Source of the DNA: Epiperipatus broadwayi
Taxonomy: Eukaryota; Onychophora; Udeonychophora; Euonychophora; Peripatidae
Direction of reading: 5' to 3'
DNA: 64,000 nt
Assembly: GCA_028023455.1 (NCBI GenBank)
Contig: JAQFVV010006719.1
Location: 186,001 to 250,000 of the forward strand
Shown here: piece after piece, positions 23,615 to 34,488 of the stretch
Layout of the letters: every line of letters begins with the position of its first letter
Numbering within the stretch: the stretch's first letter is position 1
Made by a program: the position numbers and the translations under genes
Notes under the pieces: generated by a model
What the model was told of the DNA's origin: nothing
The model's input: the letters and a program-made list of their open reading frames with translations, nothing else
Database searches by the model: none

Positions 23615-24966
23615 ATAAATTTGTACACAAAAATAATAAAAATATATTATGTTATTAAATAAAAACAGGTAATTGTGTTTTTTTTTGCGTCATCAAAACC
23701 AACCTCCTCCATACAAGGTATGGTATTTATTCTGCTGTCGCAAATACAATCAGCAATTCCCAGATTTTACTTGAAATTAAAAAATTCTGCATATATTAAC
23801 TCTAGTAAGAAATTATAAAATGAAAACCAAAGCAAAATTACCAAAAAATAATACTACATAAGCAAAATAAAAATAATAAACACTACATCTATCAAACCAC
23901 TTAAATAAGTATATTATCTACAAAAAAAAATATTAACTACAAAATGAACAGTAAAGCAAATACAAAAGAAAATACTGCATCTATTAACTATGGCAGAAAA
24001 ATAAGAAATGAACAGATCAAAAAAAAAACAAAAAACCTATGACATGTTTATACAATATAATGGCTGCATAAGATATTGATCTAGAACTGTCTAACTACAT
24101 TTATTTTGTTAAAAAACAACAACAAAAAAGGAAATTAGTAAACTTTTATAGAAATGTAAAAAAAAAATTATTAAAATGGAATCAATGAAGTAGACTCATT
24201 TTTTAATATTGTCCAGAATGCAAATGAAAGCTCCATCTTCTTTTTGCAGCCATCAAGTTATAGTTGTTCATTTATATACTTTATTGGGGGGTGCGGGTTA
24301 AACTTTTATTAAAACAGCATCAACGATGTGAACTTACTTTCTTACTATTGTCCAGAATGCAAAAAAAAAAAGTGTGTCTTTGGCTCTTTAACAACCATAG
24401 CCACCACTATCTTATTAGGCAAGATTGGTGTTAAACCACTAAACATCACATGATCACTGTGTCTTATGCTTGCTCATAACTGTTATTAAACAGGCAAGCA
24501 TAAAAAGCAGTGATTATGTGATGTTTATGGTTGCTAAAGAGCCAAAGACACAAATGTATGGGTGCTGAACTAAGTTCAGGCCTATATGACTATATAAGCT
24601 AATGAGCTTGGATTGAAAATATTATTGTGTTTTCAATTTCATTCTCGTAGTTTTGTAGTTAAGTAGAGATAAAAGATGGCTGCTGGAGGGTTGCTTTAGA
24701 GCCTAAGATCTAGGTGCAGTGCTCTTAGATTCAAGGCTCCTCACTAATGAAGGCCTAAGCCAAAAACTAGTCTGTGGATATTGGATGAGTAGGCACTAGA
24801 TATGGATTTTATGCATAAACCTTCTGGCATCCATTGATTACTCTGGCTTGCACTGAGTGGCACTACTGTATGGAGAGTTTTACCTATTTAATAATAGTTA
24901 TGAGCAAGCATAAGAAACAGTGATCATGTGATAATGTGTTTTTATTATTTTTGTGTACAAATTTAT
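23615..24966. repeat. Perfect 28-bp inverted repeat, arms 1.3 kb apart
   Basis: ATAAATTTGTACACAAAAAT plus AATAAAAA at 23,615-23,642 is exactly the reverse complement of 24,939-24,966. The right arm touches the end of HH-A copy 5. Between the arms is AT-rich sequence with diverged direct repeats containing TTGTCCAGAATGCAAA (about 24,210 and 24,347), then copy 5. It may mark the ends of an element or a local inversion. Confidence 0.6.
24369..24942. mobile_element. HH-A fold-back repeat, copy 5
   Basis: A minus-oriented part (24,369-24,490, GTGTCTTTGGCTCTTTAACAA through the family terminus) is followed by its own inverted copy and a long plus-oriented body to 24,942. The plus-strand hammerhead near 24,737-24,785 is decayed (CUAAUGA core, AAAA for GAAA). 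The body includes a purine-rich segment (GTAGTTAAGTAGAGATAAAAG) found in copies 1 and 2 as well. No ORF and no TSD was found. Confidence 0.75.
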
Positions 24967-25435
24967 CATCTAAGTTTGCCAGAAGTTCCAGTGATCACAT
25001 TGTTTGATGAGATCACAGGGTTTATTTGATGGGATCTCAAGGTTAGAAATTTATACAGATGTTAAAAGTGTAGTAGTTCTAATATATAAATACCCTCATT
25101 TCCTATGATTATTCAAAAGATGATGAAAATACTCTTTCCAATTGTACAAAATAACATTCCATCATATAAAATATTGTCATTTCTGGATTTAGTACCATTT
25201 CTCAGGTCCACATCTTGTTTTAAGTGAATCCAAAAGAGATTCAGTAATTATGCTCAACAAATGACTGTATTTGCAATTTAATCTTTCTTATCCAAATAAT
25301 CAATAAATGAAGTCTAGATTTTTTGGCAAATGGTAATTAACTAGTGATAAAATGAACTGTGTCATTCATTGTTTTCACAATTTTTCTTTAGAAGATGAAA
25401 ATTCTTTGACTCTATAGTTGGTTATTTTTACTTTA

Positions 25436-25614
25436 TTAAACAGGCAAAACTCTCCATATAGTAGTGCCACCCTGTGCCAACCAGAGTAATCAATGGATGC
25501 CAGAAGGCTTGTGCATAAAAACCCCATCTAGTGCTTACTCATCCAATATCCCCAGACAAGTTTTGCCTGTTTAATAACAGTTATGTGCTAGCATAAGAGA
25601 TGGTGATCATGTGA
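25436..25614 (-). mobile_element. HH-A repeat, copy 6, with 13-bp TSD
   Basis: A 179-bp insertion is bounded by a perfect 13-bp repeat, TATTTTTACTTTA, at 25,423-25,435 and 25,615-25,627. It starts TTAAACAGGCAAAACT, runs in minus orientation to the stem-I sequence ATCCAATATCCCCAGAC, and turns directly into AAGTTTTGCCTGTTTAA. The ends therefore form a 16-bp inverted repeat, followed by a 43-base unpaired tail ending GGTGATCATGTGA. The turn lies within three bases of the position equivalent to ribozyme cleavage. The catalytic part is missing. Confidence 0.85.
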
Positions 25615-25627
25615 TATTTTTACTTTA

Positions 25628-26355
25628 CACACACACGCATATACAAGAACATGCATATAGACATACAATATATTATCAGCAATAAATAACTCATAAACAA
25701 GTATGCCATTCCTAATTTCATTGTTAAAATATGCAACAGTGCCATCATACATCTGTAGACATTGGACGACGGAGGGGGGGGGGTGGAGTTACTGCCACCT
25801 AAGATGCATTTGAACCAATATCATTTCAATTAGGCTAAACTCAAATGAGTTATTTAATGCAATACATTGTTAATGTAAATCCATATTTTGTAAGTATATT
25901 TTTTAAGCAAATATTTTTCATAACAATCATTTCAAAAAAATTATTTCATTTAATCTTAGATGTAGACCTTAACCTTAATAAGGTTCAAATATACCTACAC
26001 TGTAATATTCTTTACATAAGTAATGGTAGTCTACAATTTTTAATCTTTCAATTCTTTTTGTTCAAGTTTTTTTTTTTTTTTTTGCCTCTCTCTTTTTGCA
26101 CAGACACATACATACCTGTAGTCAAAGTTATTTAATCAAATTAATTTAAAAGATGTCAAACTTGTTTGTCAAAAAAAAGTACACTTTTGATTAATTAATT
26201 TGATTTGTAAATGACCAAAGGCTACTGACAAAAAAGATAAGTTTCTTTTTTTTCTTTTTTTATAAAAAAAAAAAAAAAAATTTGCAAACGTAAAAACGAA
26301 TTGAATTTTATCAATACCAGATCTTTTAATATATATACATTTTGTAAAAAATTTC
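25628..26355. other. AT-rich sequence, no gene seen
   Basis: Contains a G tract at about 25,774-25,783 and A/T runs. Open frames at 25,845-26,135 and 26,169-26,393 look like chance. Confidence 0.5.
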
Positions 26356-26460
26356 AATTTTATTATAAATAGATGGCGTTTTACCAAAACCACCGAAACA
26401 AGTGTAAAATTTGTTTACATAAACGACAAAAGAGTCGGAATCAACTATCTCTTTCATTTT

Positions 26461-26516
26461 CTCATTCTCAGATCAGCTGATTTCAAGCTATTTGCTATCA
26501 TCAGTGAAGGATAGAG
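26461..26516 (-). ncRNA. Hammerhead-like motif, inverted HH-B arm
   Basis: The minus strand reads CTGATGA (26,504 to 26,498), the AGC/GCT stem II, GAAA (26,484 to 26,481) and the short stem III with C17 at 26,471. Stem I is weakened: after UGAG the next base is A instead of G, leaving four inner pairs. It is probably less active than the two plus copies. Confidence 0.5.
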
Positions 26517-26820
26517 TTAGAAACTAGATCTAAACACTGACTCCAAGTGTTTATGCAAAACGTTTCTATCAGTTTGCAAGCGTGAATAACTTGTTTTTGT
26601 TTTTCATAAATGTACCTTTAAAGATTTCTTGCAATGATACATATTGCAGAGACTTTGACTATGTGGTGAAACTGAACTGAGATCAGACCCATATAGATAT
26701 CTGTCTTGTTAGACTGAGTTTGAAGACTTTACCGTTCTGAAAAATTCACGCTTGCAAACTGATAGAAACGTTTTGCATAAACACTTGGAGTCAGTGTTTA
26801 GATCTAGTTTCTAACTCTAC

Positions 26821-26866
26821 CCTTCACTGATGATAACAAATAGCTTGAAATCAGCTGATCTGAGGG
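26821..26866 (+). ncRNA. Hammerhead ribozyme candidate (HH-B, first plus copy)
   Basis: CTGATGA is at 26,827-26,833 and GAAA at 26,847-26,850. Stem III is AUC/GAU with loop AGCU, and C17 is at 26,860. Stem I pairs CCUUCA (26,821-26,826) with UGAGGG (26,861-26,866), including one G-U. Stem II is imperfect here: AAC faces GCU, and a U-U mismatch sits at its base. The second copy restores AGC/GCU. Confidence 0.6.
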
Positions 26867-27232
26867 TGAGCAAATGAAAGAGATAGTTAATTCTGACTCT
26901 TTTGTCATTTATGTAAACAAATTTTACACTTGTTTCGGTGGTTTTGGTAAAATGCCATCTATTGATCATAAATAACAAGTGATAGCAAGTTATGTGAATA
27001 ACTTGTTTTTGTTTTTCATAAATGTACCTTTAAATGTTTCTTGCAATGATATATATTGCAGAAACTTTGACTATGTGGTGAAACTGAACTGAGATCAGAC
27101 CCATATAGATATCTGTCTTCTTAGGCTGAATTTGAAGACTTTACCAGTCTGAAAAATTCACGTTTGCAAACTGATAGAAACGTTTTGCATAAACACTTGG
27201 AGTCAGTGTTTAGATCTAGTTTCTAACTCTAT

Positions 27233-27278
27233 CCTTCACTGATGATAGCAAATAGCTTGAAATCAGCTGATCTGAGGG
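27233..27278 (+). ncRNA. Hammerhead ribozyme candidate (HH-B, second plus copy)
   Basis: CTGATGA is at 27,239-27,245. Stem II is AGC/GCT with loop AAATA and a U-U at the base. GAAA is at 27,259-27,262, stem III is AUC/GAU with a four-base loop, and C17 is at 27,272. Stem I is CCUUCA (27,233-27,238) with UGAGGG (27,273-27,278). A further CUC/GAG pairing is possible beyond an internal loop. It lies 412 bp from the first copy, so a transcript across both could release a unit-length RNA. Confidence 0.65.
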
Positions 27279-27441
27279 TGAGCAAATGAAAGAGATAGTT
27301 AATTCTGACTCTTTTGTCATTTATGTAAACAAATTTTACACTTGTTTCAGTGGTTTTGGTAAAACGCCATCTATTGATCATAAATAACAAGTGATAGCAA
27401 GTTATGTGAATAACTTGTTTTTGTTTTTTAATTTTATTATA

Positions 27442-28044
27442 GTAAAAAAATAAAAAAAGGACAAAAGGCAAAACAGAAATTAAATTTTTTAGATATTTTG
27501 ATTTTAATCCCTATCTAGTTGTTCTTACGTTATAAGATGCAGAATTTAATGAACACGTAATTATAGGGTTAGTCGATGAGGATCCTTTCATTTTTAATTT
27601 ATCAAGAAACATAAATACTATCAGATAATCTGGAAAACAACTGCCAATTGTAGAATCTGTAACTTATTGTATTGTGCAAAGACCAGTAGAACAACCTACA
27701 TATAAATGTCCAAGTTGGGCATTAAATAAGGGCATATTAAGAATGCAAATTAAAATTTAAAAATCATTTCCCCATACCTAATAAACAATTGAATGCAATA
27801 GTATCTGCCAATTTTAATTTTTTCTGAAATGAACACCTATACAATATCACATTAGAAAAAATTGAATTAAGAAAGTTGTTTATTTCCCAGCATTAGACAA
27901 CAATAAAAAGATTATGCTCTCTTTAAAGATATTTTTTTTAAAAATGATTTATTTAAATAATGTACATTGAAAATATTTTTACAATTAATTGATCAACTTA
28001 AATTTATAATAAAATTAAATTTAAAAAAATAATTCTATCAAGAC
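27442..28044. other. AT-rich sequence, no gene seen
   Basis: No feature is supported. Confidence 0.55.
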
Positions 28045-28057
28045 TACGTTTGCCAAT

Positions 28058-28251
28058 GTGATAAATGCTTAGCCAGAGACAACACTTAAAATATCTCTGT
28101 CAGCCCCCCCCCCCAAACCCCTGACCACGGTTTCGTGCTTTGGCACTCCTCAGAGAGGTGCCAGGATAGGTTCAGATACCTCTCTGAGGAGTGCCAAAGC
28201 ATGAAACCATAGTTAGGGGTTTGGGAGGGTTCCTGACAGAGATATTTTAAG
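28058..28251 (-). mobile_element. HH-D fold-back element with 13-bp TSD
   Basis: Two nearly identical inverted arms (28,084-28,159 and 28,176-28,251) surround a loop of about 16 bases. To the left lies an unpaired tail of about 26 bases (28,058-28,083). A perfect 13-bp repeat, TACGTTTGCCAAT, at 28,045-28,057 and 28,252-28,264 bounds it. The arms are much more GC-rich than the surroundings and include a C tract at about 28,104-28,114. The left arm's minus strand holds a complete hammerhead. The matching plus-strand site in the right arm is mutated at the cleavage triplet. No ORF is present. Confidence 0.85.
28117..28159 (-). ncRNA. Hammerhead ribozyme candidate (HH-D)
   Basis: Read on the minus strand: stem I ACCUCU (28,159 to 28,154), CUGAGGA (28,153 to 28,147), stem II GUGC/GCAC with loop CAAA (28,146 to 28,135, four perfect pairs), and GAAA (28,134 to 28,131). 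Stem III is ACC/GGU with a GU loop, and the classical GUC triplet ends at 28,123. Stem I closes with AGGGGU (28,122 to 28,117), six pairs with one G-U. Every core position fits the consensus. This is the cleanest hammerhead in the window. Confidence 0.8.
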
Positions 28252-28264
28252 TACGTTTGCCAAT

Positions 28265-29705
28265 CTTTCTTTTCTTCAAAATATATATTCTTTTATTTCA
28301 GCCTGCATGGCTTTGTCCTTTAATTATTTGGAAATGATATCACATGTCTAAATTTTAAACCAACAATTGTAATCAAAAATTTTATTCAGCACTAAAACTT
28401 TAAATTCCAAATTATTGTATTGTACTAATTTAATTCATTATGATATTTAAAAAAATAATAATAATTTCAGTCAAATTTAATCTTTTAGTATTCTGTTCAA
28501 TAAATATCCAAATCTGAAGTTTGTATAAAAGAACTAACTTATTTTAAAATGATTGACAAATTAAATTTGAATATAGAAGATTTGTTTGATGAAATGTTCT
28601 ACTCTCCGCAGGAGCTTTCGATGCACTTTAAATAATAAAATAATGAAATCTGTTTAAAACTCGAATATATTATATCTGTTTTAAATAGCAGCAGCTTCAA
28701 ATACATAAATATTTATATGAATGTAATTGTCTATATTTTACACAATCATTTATGCCACGAAAAAAAAACTAAAATGAAAAGCAGATGTTACTTCGATATA
28801 AATTTTTATTTTTTTCTTACAAAGCATTAGTAAAAAATATTAAACAATTCCATTTTAAATATTATATACCGTGGGCAGAATAACAGAGTAAATCTAATAT
28901 CTAAAGAATCAGACCCCCCAAAAAAACATTTAAAAAAGAGATTACTATGTTATGGGAAATGTAGACGAATCATTCTCATGTCACATCTTAATCTTCAGTT
29001 CATTAAACCACCTATGAACAGTTTCCAAAACCAATCATAAAAATCAAAAACAAAGTACACATCCATGTTCAAAGACTACTTATCTGTAGAAATATCACTC
29101 TAATTTCATTGTGTGAAAGCTGATAGTTTGTGAATAAACTTTGATGGACAAGCAGTTAATTTCAAACAGTGCCACAGAATGATTGAGTTGAATACCTCAT
29201 CTAAATCAATAAAAGCCACATGTAAATCACTTCTTTGTTCTTGACACCTTATTTCATTTGCTTGGTGACAATTCATTTAGAATTTGAACAACTACAAAAT
29301 CCTTGAAACTATTTTGCTGTAGTCAGTTACAATGATATTCCATAGTAATTGTGGGAATCTTGTTTATTCCCTGAATTTTTTAAAATTTGGAACAATAGAA
29401 GAAAGAACACCTATGTTGAGGTTTCATAACTTCATGAATCTATGCATATATTCCTAAAAAAATTACAATATTTTTCAAGTTAATATATCTCTATTATATT
29501 TTAAAACTTTTCCAGATTATCTTAACAAGATCTGCAATCCAATTTTTTAAGATTATAAACACCTATTTTAACTTTACTAAGATGTATATCTTTAATTAAA
29601 TCTAAATGACACATTTTTGTATAATTATAAGATCTTCCAAATACTCTTTCTATCTGTTTAAAATATTATCATCATATAACAACAGAGCACTATTAATGAA
29701 TTTAA
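28265..29705. other. AT-rich sequence, no gene seen
   Basis: No feature is supported. Confidence 0.55.
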
Positions 29706-29720
29706 TATGGTTGTGATAAT

Positions 29721-29989
29721 TATAAATTTATTTAAAGGCACATTGATTACAGTAAGTAATATTTACTAAGGCTGTAACCTCAAGAATATGCGCGTAAAAA
29801 TGTAATAGTATGGACTTCTACAGGTCTTAACCACAAGCTTACATTTTGGAAGAAAAGAGGGGAACCCTTCTTTACTTCAACCTACTTTCTATATAAATAG
29901 GTGAAGCTTGTGGTTAAGACCTGTAGAGATCTCTACTATTGCATTTTTACGTGCATATTCTTGAGGTTATAGCCTTAGTAAATATTACT
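29721..29989. mobile_element. Fold-back element, about 95-bp arms, near-perfect 15-bp flanking repeat
   Basis: Inverted arms (about 29,752-29,853 and 29,900-29,989) share TAAGTAATATTTACTAAGG, AACCTCAAGAATATG and CTACAGGTCTTAACCACAAG. About 30 unpaired bases lie left of the arms. Flanks TATGGTTGTGATAAT (29,706-29,720) and TATGGTTGTAATAAT (29,990-30,004) match at 14 of 15 positions and are a likely TSD. No hammerhead core was found. The architecture matches the HH-D element. Confidence 0.7.
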
Positions 29990-30563
29990 TATGGTTGTAA
30001 TAATGTTTCTCAAGTTCATATGTGACTTCCAGTATGTCAAAAAGAAAAAAAAACATCTGATGTGAAAACAATCCATGAATGTTTGTATCTCCTTTTGGTT
30101 TTAATCCACATATCATTTTTAAGCATGCTTGTAAATTGTTGAATTTCTGCCATTAAATATCTATATTTATTGTAAAAATCTACATACAATTTAGTATTCT
30201 ATCAAGCAGAGAATGTTTCTTTGTAATCAAATCACTAATAATATCATTTTCAGAAAATAATTCCCGATTCATCCAAAGAACAGATTTATTTCTATCCATA
30301 ATACCCTCTTCGGCCTCCGTAACATGACAGTTCCGGAAATTTAAATTTAACAATTTCAAAGTTTAATAATTATTGAAATTTTATGAATATGATTGGAATA
30401 ATACTTATTTTTAATGTAACAATTTAATCTTAGAATATACTAATCTACGATCTGTCCAAAAATCTATATTTGTAAGTGTTTATGTAATTATAAACTTCTC
30501 TTGTATTCTTTCTAATTATAGTGTAATCTAGTAAATTATCAATCGAAGAAAAGACATTTATGT

Positions 30564-30672
30564 CAAGTGTTGGTGGTCGAGTGGTCAGCACAATTGCCTT
30601 ACAAGCAGTTGTCCTGGATTATCGGGTTCACTTCCTGGCCGATGCTATGACACATGAAAAAAAAGAAAAGGT
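30564..30672 (+). mobile_element. tRNA-derived SINE
   Basis: Carries TGGTCGAGTGG (a perfect polymerase III A box) and a B-box-like GGGTTCACTTCC. The 3' end is CCGATGCTATGACACATG followed by an A run. Flanks AAAAGACATTTAT and AAAAGGTATTTAT (30,550 and 30,666) match at 11 of 13 and may be a TSD. The extra ATTATC before the B box suggests a small internal change. Confidence 0.8.
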
Positions 30673-30907
30673 ATTTATTCATGTGTTGTGCAAAAATTCA
30701 ATAACAGAAGACCACTTGATTTACAATGCCAATATCATTATTTCCAGCAACCTTTTTGACTAAATCTATTGTTTGCACCAACACAAGCATTAAAATTTTC
30801 CAGAAAAATTCAATATTTTAAGAATATCTTTCTCTAAATTCTCTGAATCTAACATTGGAGTACATGCAGTAACAGAGTGACCATAGGTATCATTATGCAA
30901 AACAAAC

Positions 30908-31017
30908 TTTTTTTTTCATATGTCATAGCATTGGCCGGGAGGTAAACCCACAACCATCTGCAACCAACTACTTGCTTGCAAGACAGCTGTGATGACCTCT
31001 TGGCTAACAACACTTGA
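30908..31017 (-). mobile_element. tRNA-derived SINE
   Basis: The minus strand reads TCAAGTGTTGTTAGCCAAGAGG, then CTTGCAAGCAAGTAGTTGG, a B-box-like GTGGGTTTACCTCCCGGCC, CATAGCATATG and A run. It belongs to the same subtype as the SINE at 34,489-34,600, with the longer insert between the anticodon-like region and the B box. Confidence 0.8.
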
Positions 31018-31261
31018 CTATACAAACTTTAATACCATTAACTTTTTACTGACATATTGAGAAATTGCAGGAGTAGAACATACTAAATTAGATTGGCCAC
31101 TAAATCCAATTCTCATGCAGTCTCCCTTCAGCAAATGTTGACCTTCAATAAAAAAGAAAATGTATCGCCATCTACCTGTTCTACTAAATTTCCTTCCTAT
31201 GTAAGATGAGTTCCATTAAGAACAGCTATATCAAGTTTTTATATACAAATTGAGCCCTGTG

Positions 31262-31330
31262 CGATTTGTCGCAATACGTAGAGTGTTTGACTTGGAATCA
31301 GATCTCAGGATTGATTCTGGCACTTGAAAA
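31262..31330 (+). repeat. tRNA-like relic, possibly a second SINE family
   Basis: The order GTCGCAATACGTAGAG, TTTGACTTGGAATCAGA (a stem with a seven-base loop CTTGGAA) and GGATTGATTCTGG resembles D arm, anticodon arm and T arm of a tRNA (loop reading UGG). Boxes A and B are degenerate and there is no clear A tail. Confidence 0.35.
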
Positions 31331-32530
31331 TCTGGTGTTCAAATTTTTCATGAACTCCCAAGCAATAAAGCCATATATATTTTTTAAATATATAATTGAG
31401 AAATAGACTACTCATGTATGTAATTGTTGTTGGTGTTCCAAACTTTCATTTGTCAGTTTATTATTCCAAAAGATTATGCTTACTTAAACTTGCTTTATAA
31501 AGTACCACTATTTTTTCCATACTCTCGTGCCAACTTTTCCGCTTGCCTCTCATCTTCTGTTGTATATATTTCATTTTTAGATGATAATTAATGCATCATT
31601 CTTGGAACACTCATTTTGAATAGTATCTAAAAGTAATTTATTGTTGCAGTTCAAATAAGCTGCTCTGAATTCCCTTTATCACACCACTCCTTCCATTTAA
31701 GATTATTCTAAAAATATTCATCCTTCTCCAAAAATCTATCTCATTGCATCAATTCTTTTCCTCTTTCTTTTGTCTAAACCCTGTGATTCAGATAAGTGAC
31801 AATATTTTCTATTATTGTTTAAAATAAATATTTTAATAACTTGTGATTTTAACAATCCATAGAATGATATTAAAAGGCCCTAGACCTTTCGTCTCATGTT
31901 TATGACTATTTTATTGCACCCTTCAATTGTGAAATAAATTCAGAGATGAATGATTTTCCACTATGCCATAAAAGGTAAATTCACATCTTTATCTTTTCTA
32001 TTATCATGTTTTTTAAAGTGATTAGTTTGTCCTGGTTTGAATATTATTTATCAACCTTTCTTTTCACATACAGCATATTGTTTTAATCACCTGCAATTAT
32101 CATTTGACCAGTAATAAAATATCAATAGAAATCACTGATTCCTATCTATATGCCCACATATTGGTAATTTTTTCTATACTGTATCATTCTCTGGCAATGT
32201 GCCTTTTTAAAAATAAAAGTAAACACCATTCTGTGGCAGGTTTTTCATGATATGAAGAATTTGAGACATGACTATGATAAAATTATAAGAATATTATTTT
32301 ACATTTGTACTATGTTTATAAAAGTGTACTTGTCGATATGATTTGCACTAACATATTTGTGATTTCTTAAAAAAAAAAGAACAGTTATTTTATTCTTGTC
32401 AAAATATATTTCTCCTTATTCTTTAGTAGGAATATGTTAAAATTATTAATAATATTTTTATCACTATAAATTATAATGTCAATATACTTTATGCACGGAC
32501 AGGAGGATTTAAACAATTGCTTTGAGCCCA
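31331..32530. other. No supported gene
   Basis: Slightly less AT-rich than average around 31,500-31,760, but no frame I can assign. Confidence 0.45.
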
Positions 32531-32559
32531 AAATTTACACACGTTGAAACAAAAAAAAA

Positions 32560-32960
32560 AAAAACGTGAAACAAAGTTGCATAACAAGAAAAGAGATTAT
32601 GTCAGAGTCTACATTATAATTACGGAGATGTGTACATGGAGTAGAATGGATAAAAGTATTTGGATGAATAAAATAACAAATGAAGAACTTTTGAAAAGAG
32701 TAAATGAAAAAAGGAAAATTGATTGAAGAAATTAGAAAAAGAAAAGCAACTGGATTGGACATATATTAAGAAAATAATATAGTTTTAATGAAAGATGTTT
32801 TGGAAGAAATGGTAAATGGAGGCAAGAAGAAAGGATGTAAAAGATTGACATTATTGGATAATATAAGAGATGAGAAAAGTTATGTGGAATTGAAGAGCTG
32901 AGCAATGAAAAGAATGGAATTAAAAAATGGATGAATGTATGATGTGACTACTCTCTGAAC
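32560..32960 (+). pseudogene. LINE 3' ORF relic (non-RTE type)
   Basis: Broken frames read, in order, a segment with WSRMDKSIWMNKITNEELLKR, then NWIGHI, then a GGKKKGCKR-like basic stretch and LLDNIRDE, ending near a KKWMN-like end. This order (NEE-LLKRV, WIGHILR, basic stretch, MLDDIK) is the familiar C-terminal tail of many arthropod and other invertebrate LINE reverse transcriptases. Several stops and frameshifts show it is dead. The clade is not determined. Confidence 0.6.
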
Positions 32961-33474
32961 ATCTCCATGGGACAGAATACTATTGATAATACTGCTATAT
33001 TATACATACTATCTGAGAATGGATATATAATTTACTTGGACGTTTACTATCCACATTATAATATTCCACTATATTTTAAAATCATGTTTAATTAATGGAA
33101 GAAACAAATAATAATGTCTATTTCTATTTAATATTTGTATTTTTAAAAAAGTAATCTCATTAAAATATATATGTTAAAAACAATTATATATAATATCACT
33201 TCACTAAAAAAATATTCACCATCACTTAAAATATATATAATGCCATTACCAATGATCTGCATATTTGTTAGAAGTTGATATATAGTATTATAGACAAAAG
33301 GATAGACAGTATAATTATAACAGGATGTTATTATAAAATATTATTATATATCTATATAGTAGCAGCTCCTTATGTGCCCACCTGATGGAAAATAAAAGCG
33401 GTCAGCTCATGTCAGAAGATGTTGCATATATAAATCCCCATTTGGATAATATAAACATATTTATGTATTCCTAT

Positions 33475-33645
33475 AACCATAGCTTAAATACTCTTTATTT
33501 TCTTTGTTGCGAAACTTATATGCATACTATGTAGCCCAGATATCTCAAAAATATTTGTGTATACATATAACCCATAAGCTTAAGTACTTTTATTTTCTTT
33601 ACTGTAAAACTTGCACGCATATATATAGCCCAGACATCTCAATCA
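33475..33645. repeat. Tandem duplication, about 92-bp unit, two copies
   Basis: CCATAGCTTAAATACT and CCATAAGCTTAAGTACT begin two diverged copies, each continuing TTTATTTTCTTT and ending TAGCCCAGA-A/C-ATCTCAA. Confidence 0.6.
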
Positions 33646-34488
33646 GCTGCCGGATAGAAAACATGCCTGATACACACATATACATATGTATGTACTGAAA
33701 CATTAAAAATTGTACGACACGATATTTAAAAGATGATTTATGATAGCTAATATGTATGAATGTGTTCACACGTATATTAATTTGTGTGTGTGAAAGCGCA
33801 CATATATATGTCAGTAAAACAATATTGGGCTCATTAAAATTTAATAAATGAATGAATTTTAAGACAGTAACAAAACCTTTTGCCACTTCCCCCTCCCAAT
33901 CCCCCAATAATAAATACGTATAAAATAAAATAAAAATCTTAATTTCTCCTGCTTACAATTGTAAATTTGTCAAACTCTCAAAAGAACATTAACAAAAAAA
34001 AAAGTTCTGACATTACATTACTTCTGGACATATCTTCCTCAATCCCAAACCATCAGCTTTGCGATGATTGCTGAGAATTGAGACACTTTTCTCTTTTTAT
34101 TGCTACATGAACATTATGTGGTTCTAAGTTAGAGAAATCCAGCCATATCAGCTCCAGGGATAGATTACTTAGCATCTGTGAATGACAGTGCAAACTGTGA
34201 TGAGTGATGACAGGTTGGCAGCATCTCTTTAATTGCATTATTTCAAGTGTTACACTTTTGTTTCATCCCATTACAGTCTTCAGATAAAACTTGAACCTTG
34301 TCTAATCTGACTTCAAATTTTATATTTCTAAAAAAATCTTTTTTTTTTTTTTTTAAAGTTAAACTGCGTTATAATAAACATATATATGTATTTGGTGTGT
34401 GCGAGTATATAAATAAATTTACGTATGTAAAATAAGCAATGAGTTTTCAATACAATTTGTGTATTCCAATATACAATTATTCATACCA

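Larger units (their letters stand above)
26368..27429. mobile_element. HH-B element: inverted and tandem 412-bp units with 12-bp TSD
   Basis: Order: an inverted arm (26,368 to about 26,585), a spacer block (to about 26,745), a plus arm (to about 26,990), then spacer and plus arm again (to 27,429). The plus ribozymes lie 412 bp apart (cleavage at 26,860 and 27,272). The whole is bounded by a perfect 12-bp repeat, AATTTTATTATA, at 26,356-26,367 and 27,430-27,441. The arms contain GATAGAAACGTTTTGC and end with the GATCATAAATAACAAGTG region. The frame opposite the ribozyme stays open for about 46 codons in all three arms, but I see no known domain. Layout and ribozyme fit a PLE pseudo-LTR or a retrozyme. 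Confidence 0.85.

Noticed and set aside
27229-27471. Minus-strand 80-codon frame across an HH-B arm
   Set aside because: About 46 codons are open in all three arms, but it is antisense to the ribozyme, has no known domain and starts in flanking sequence; treated as chance.
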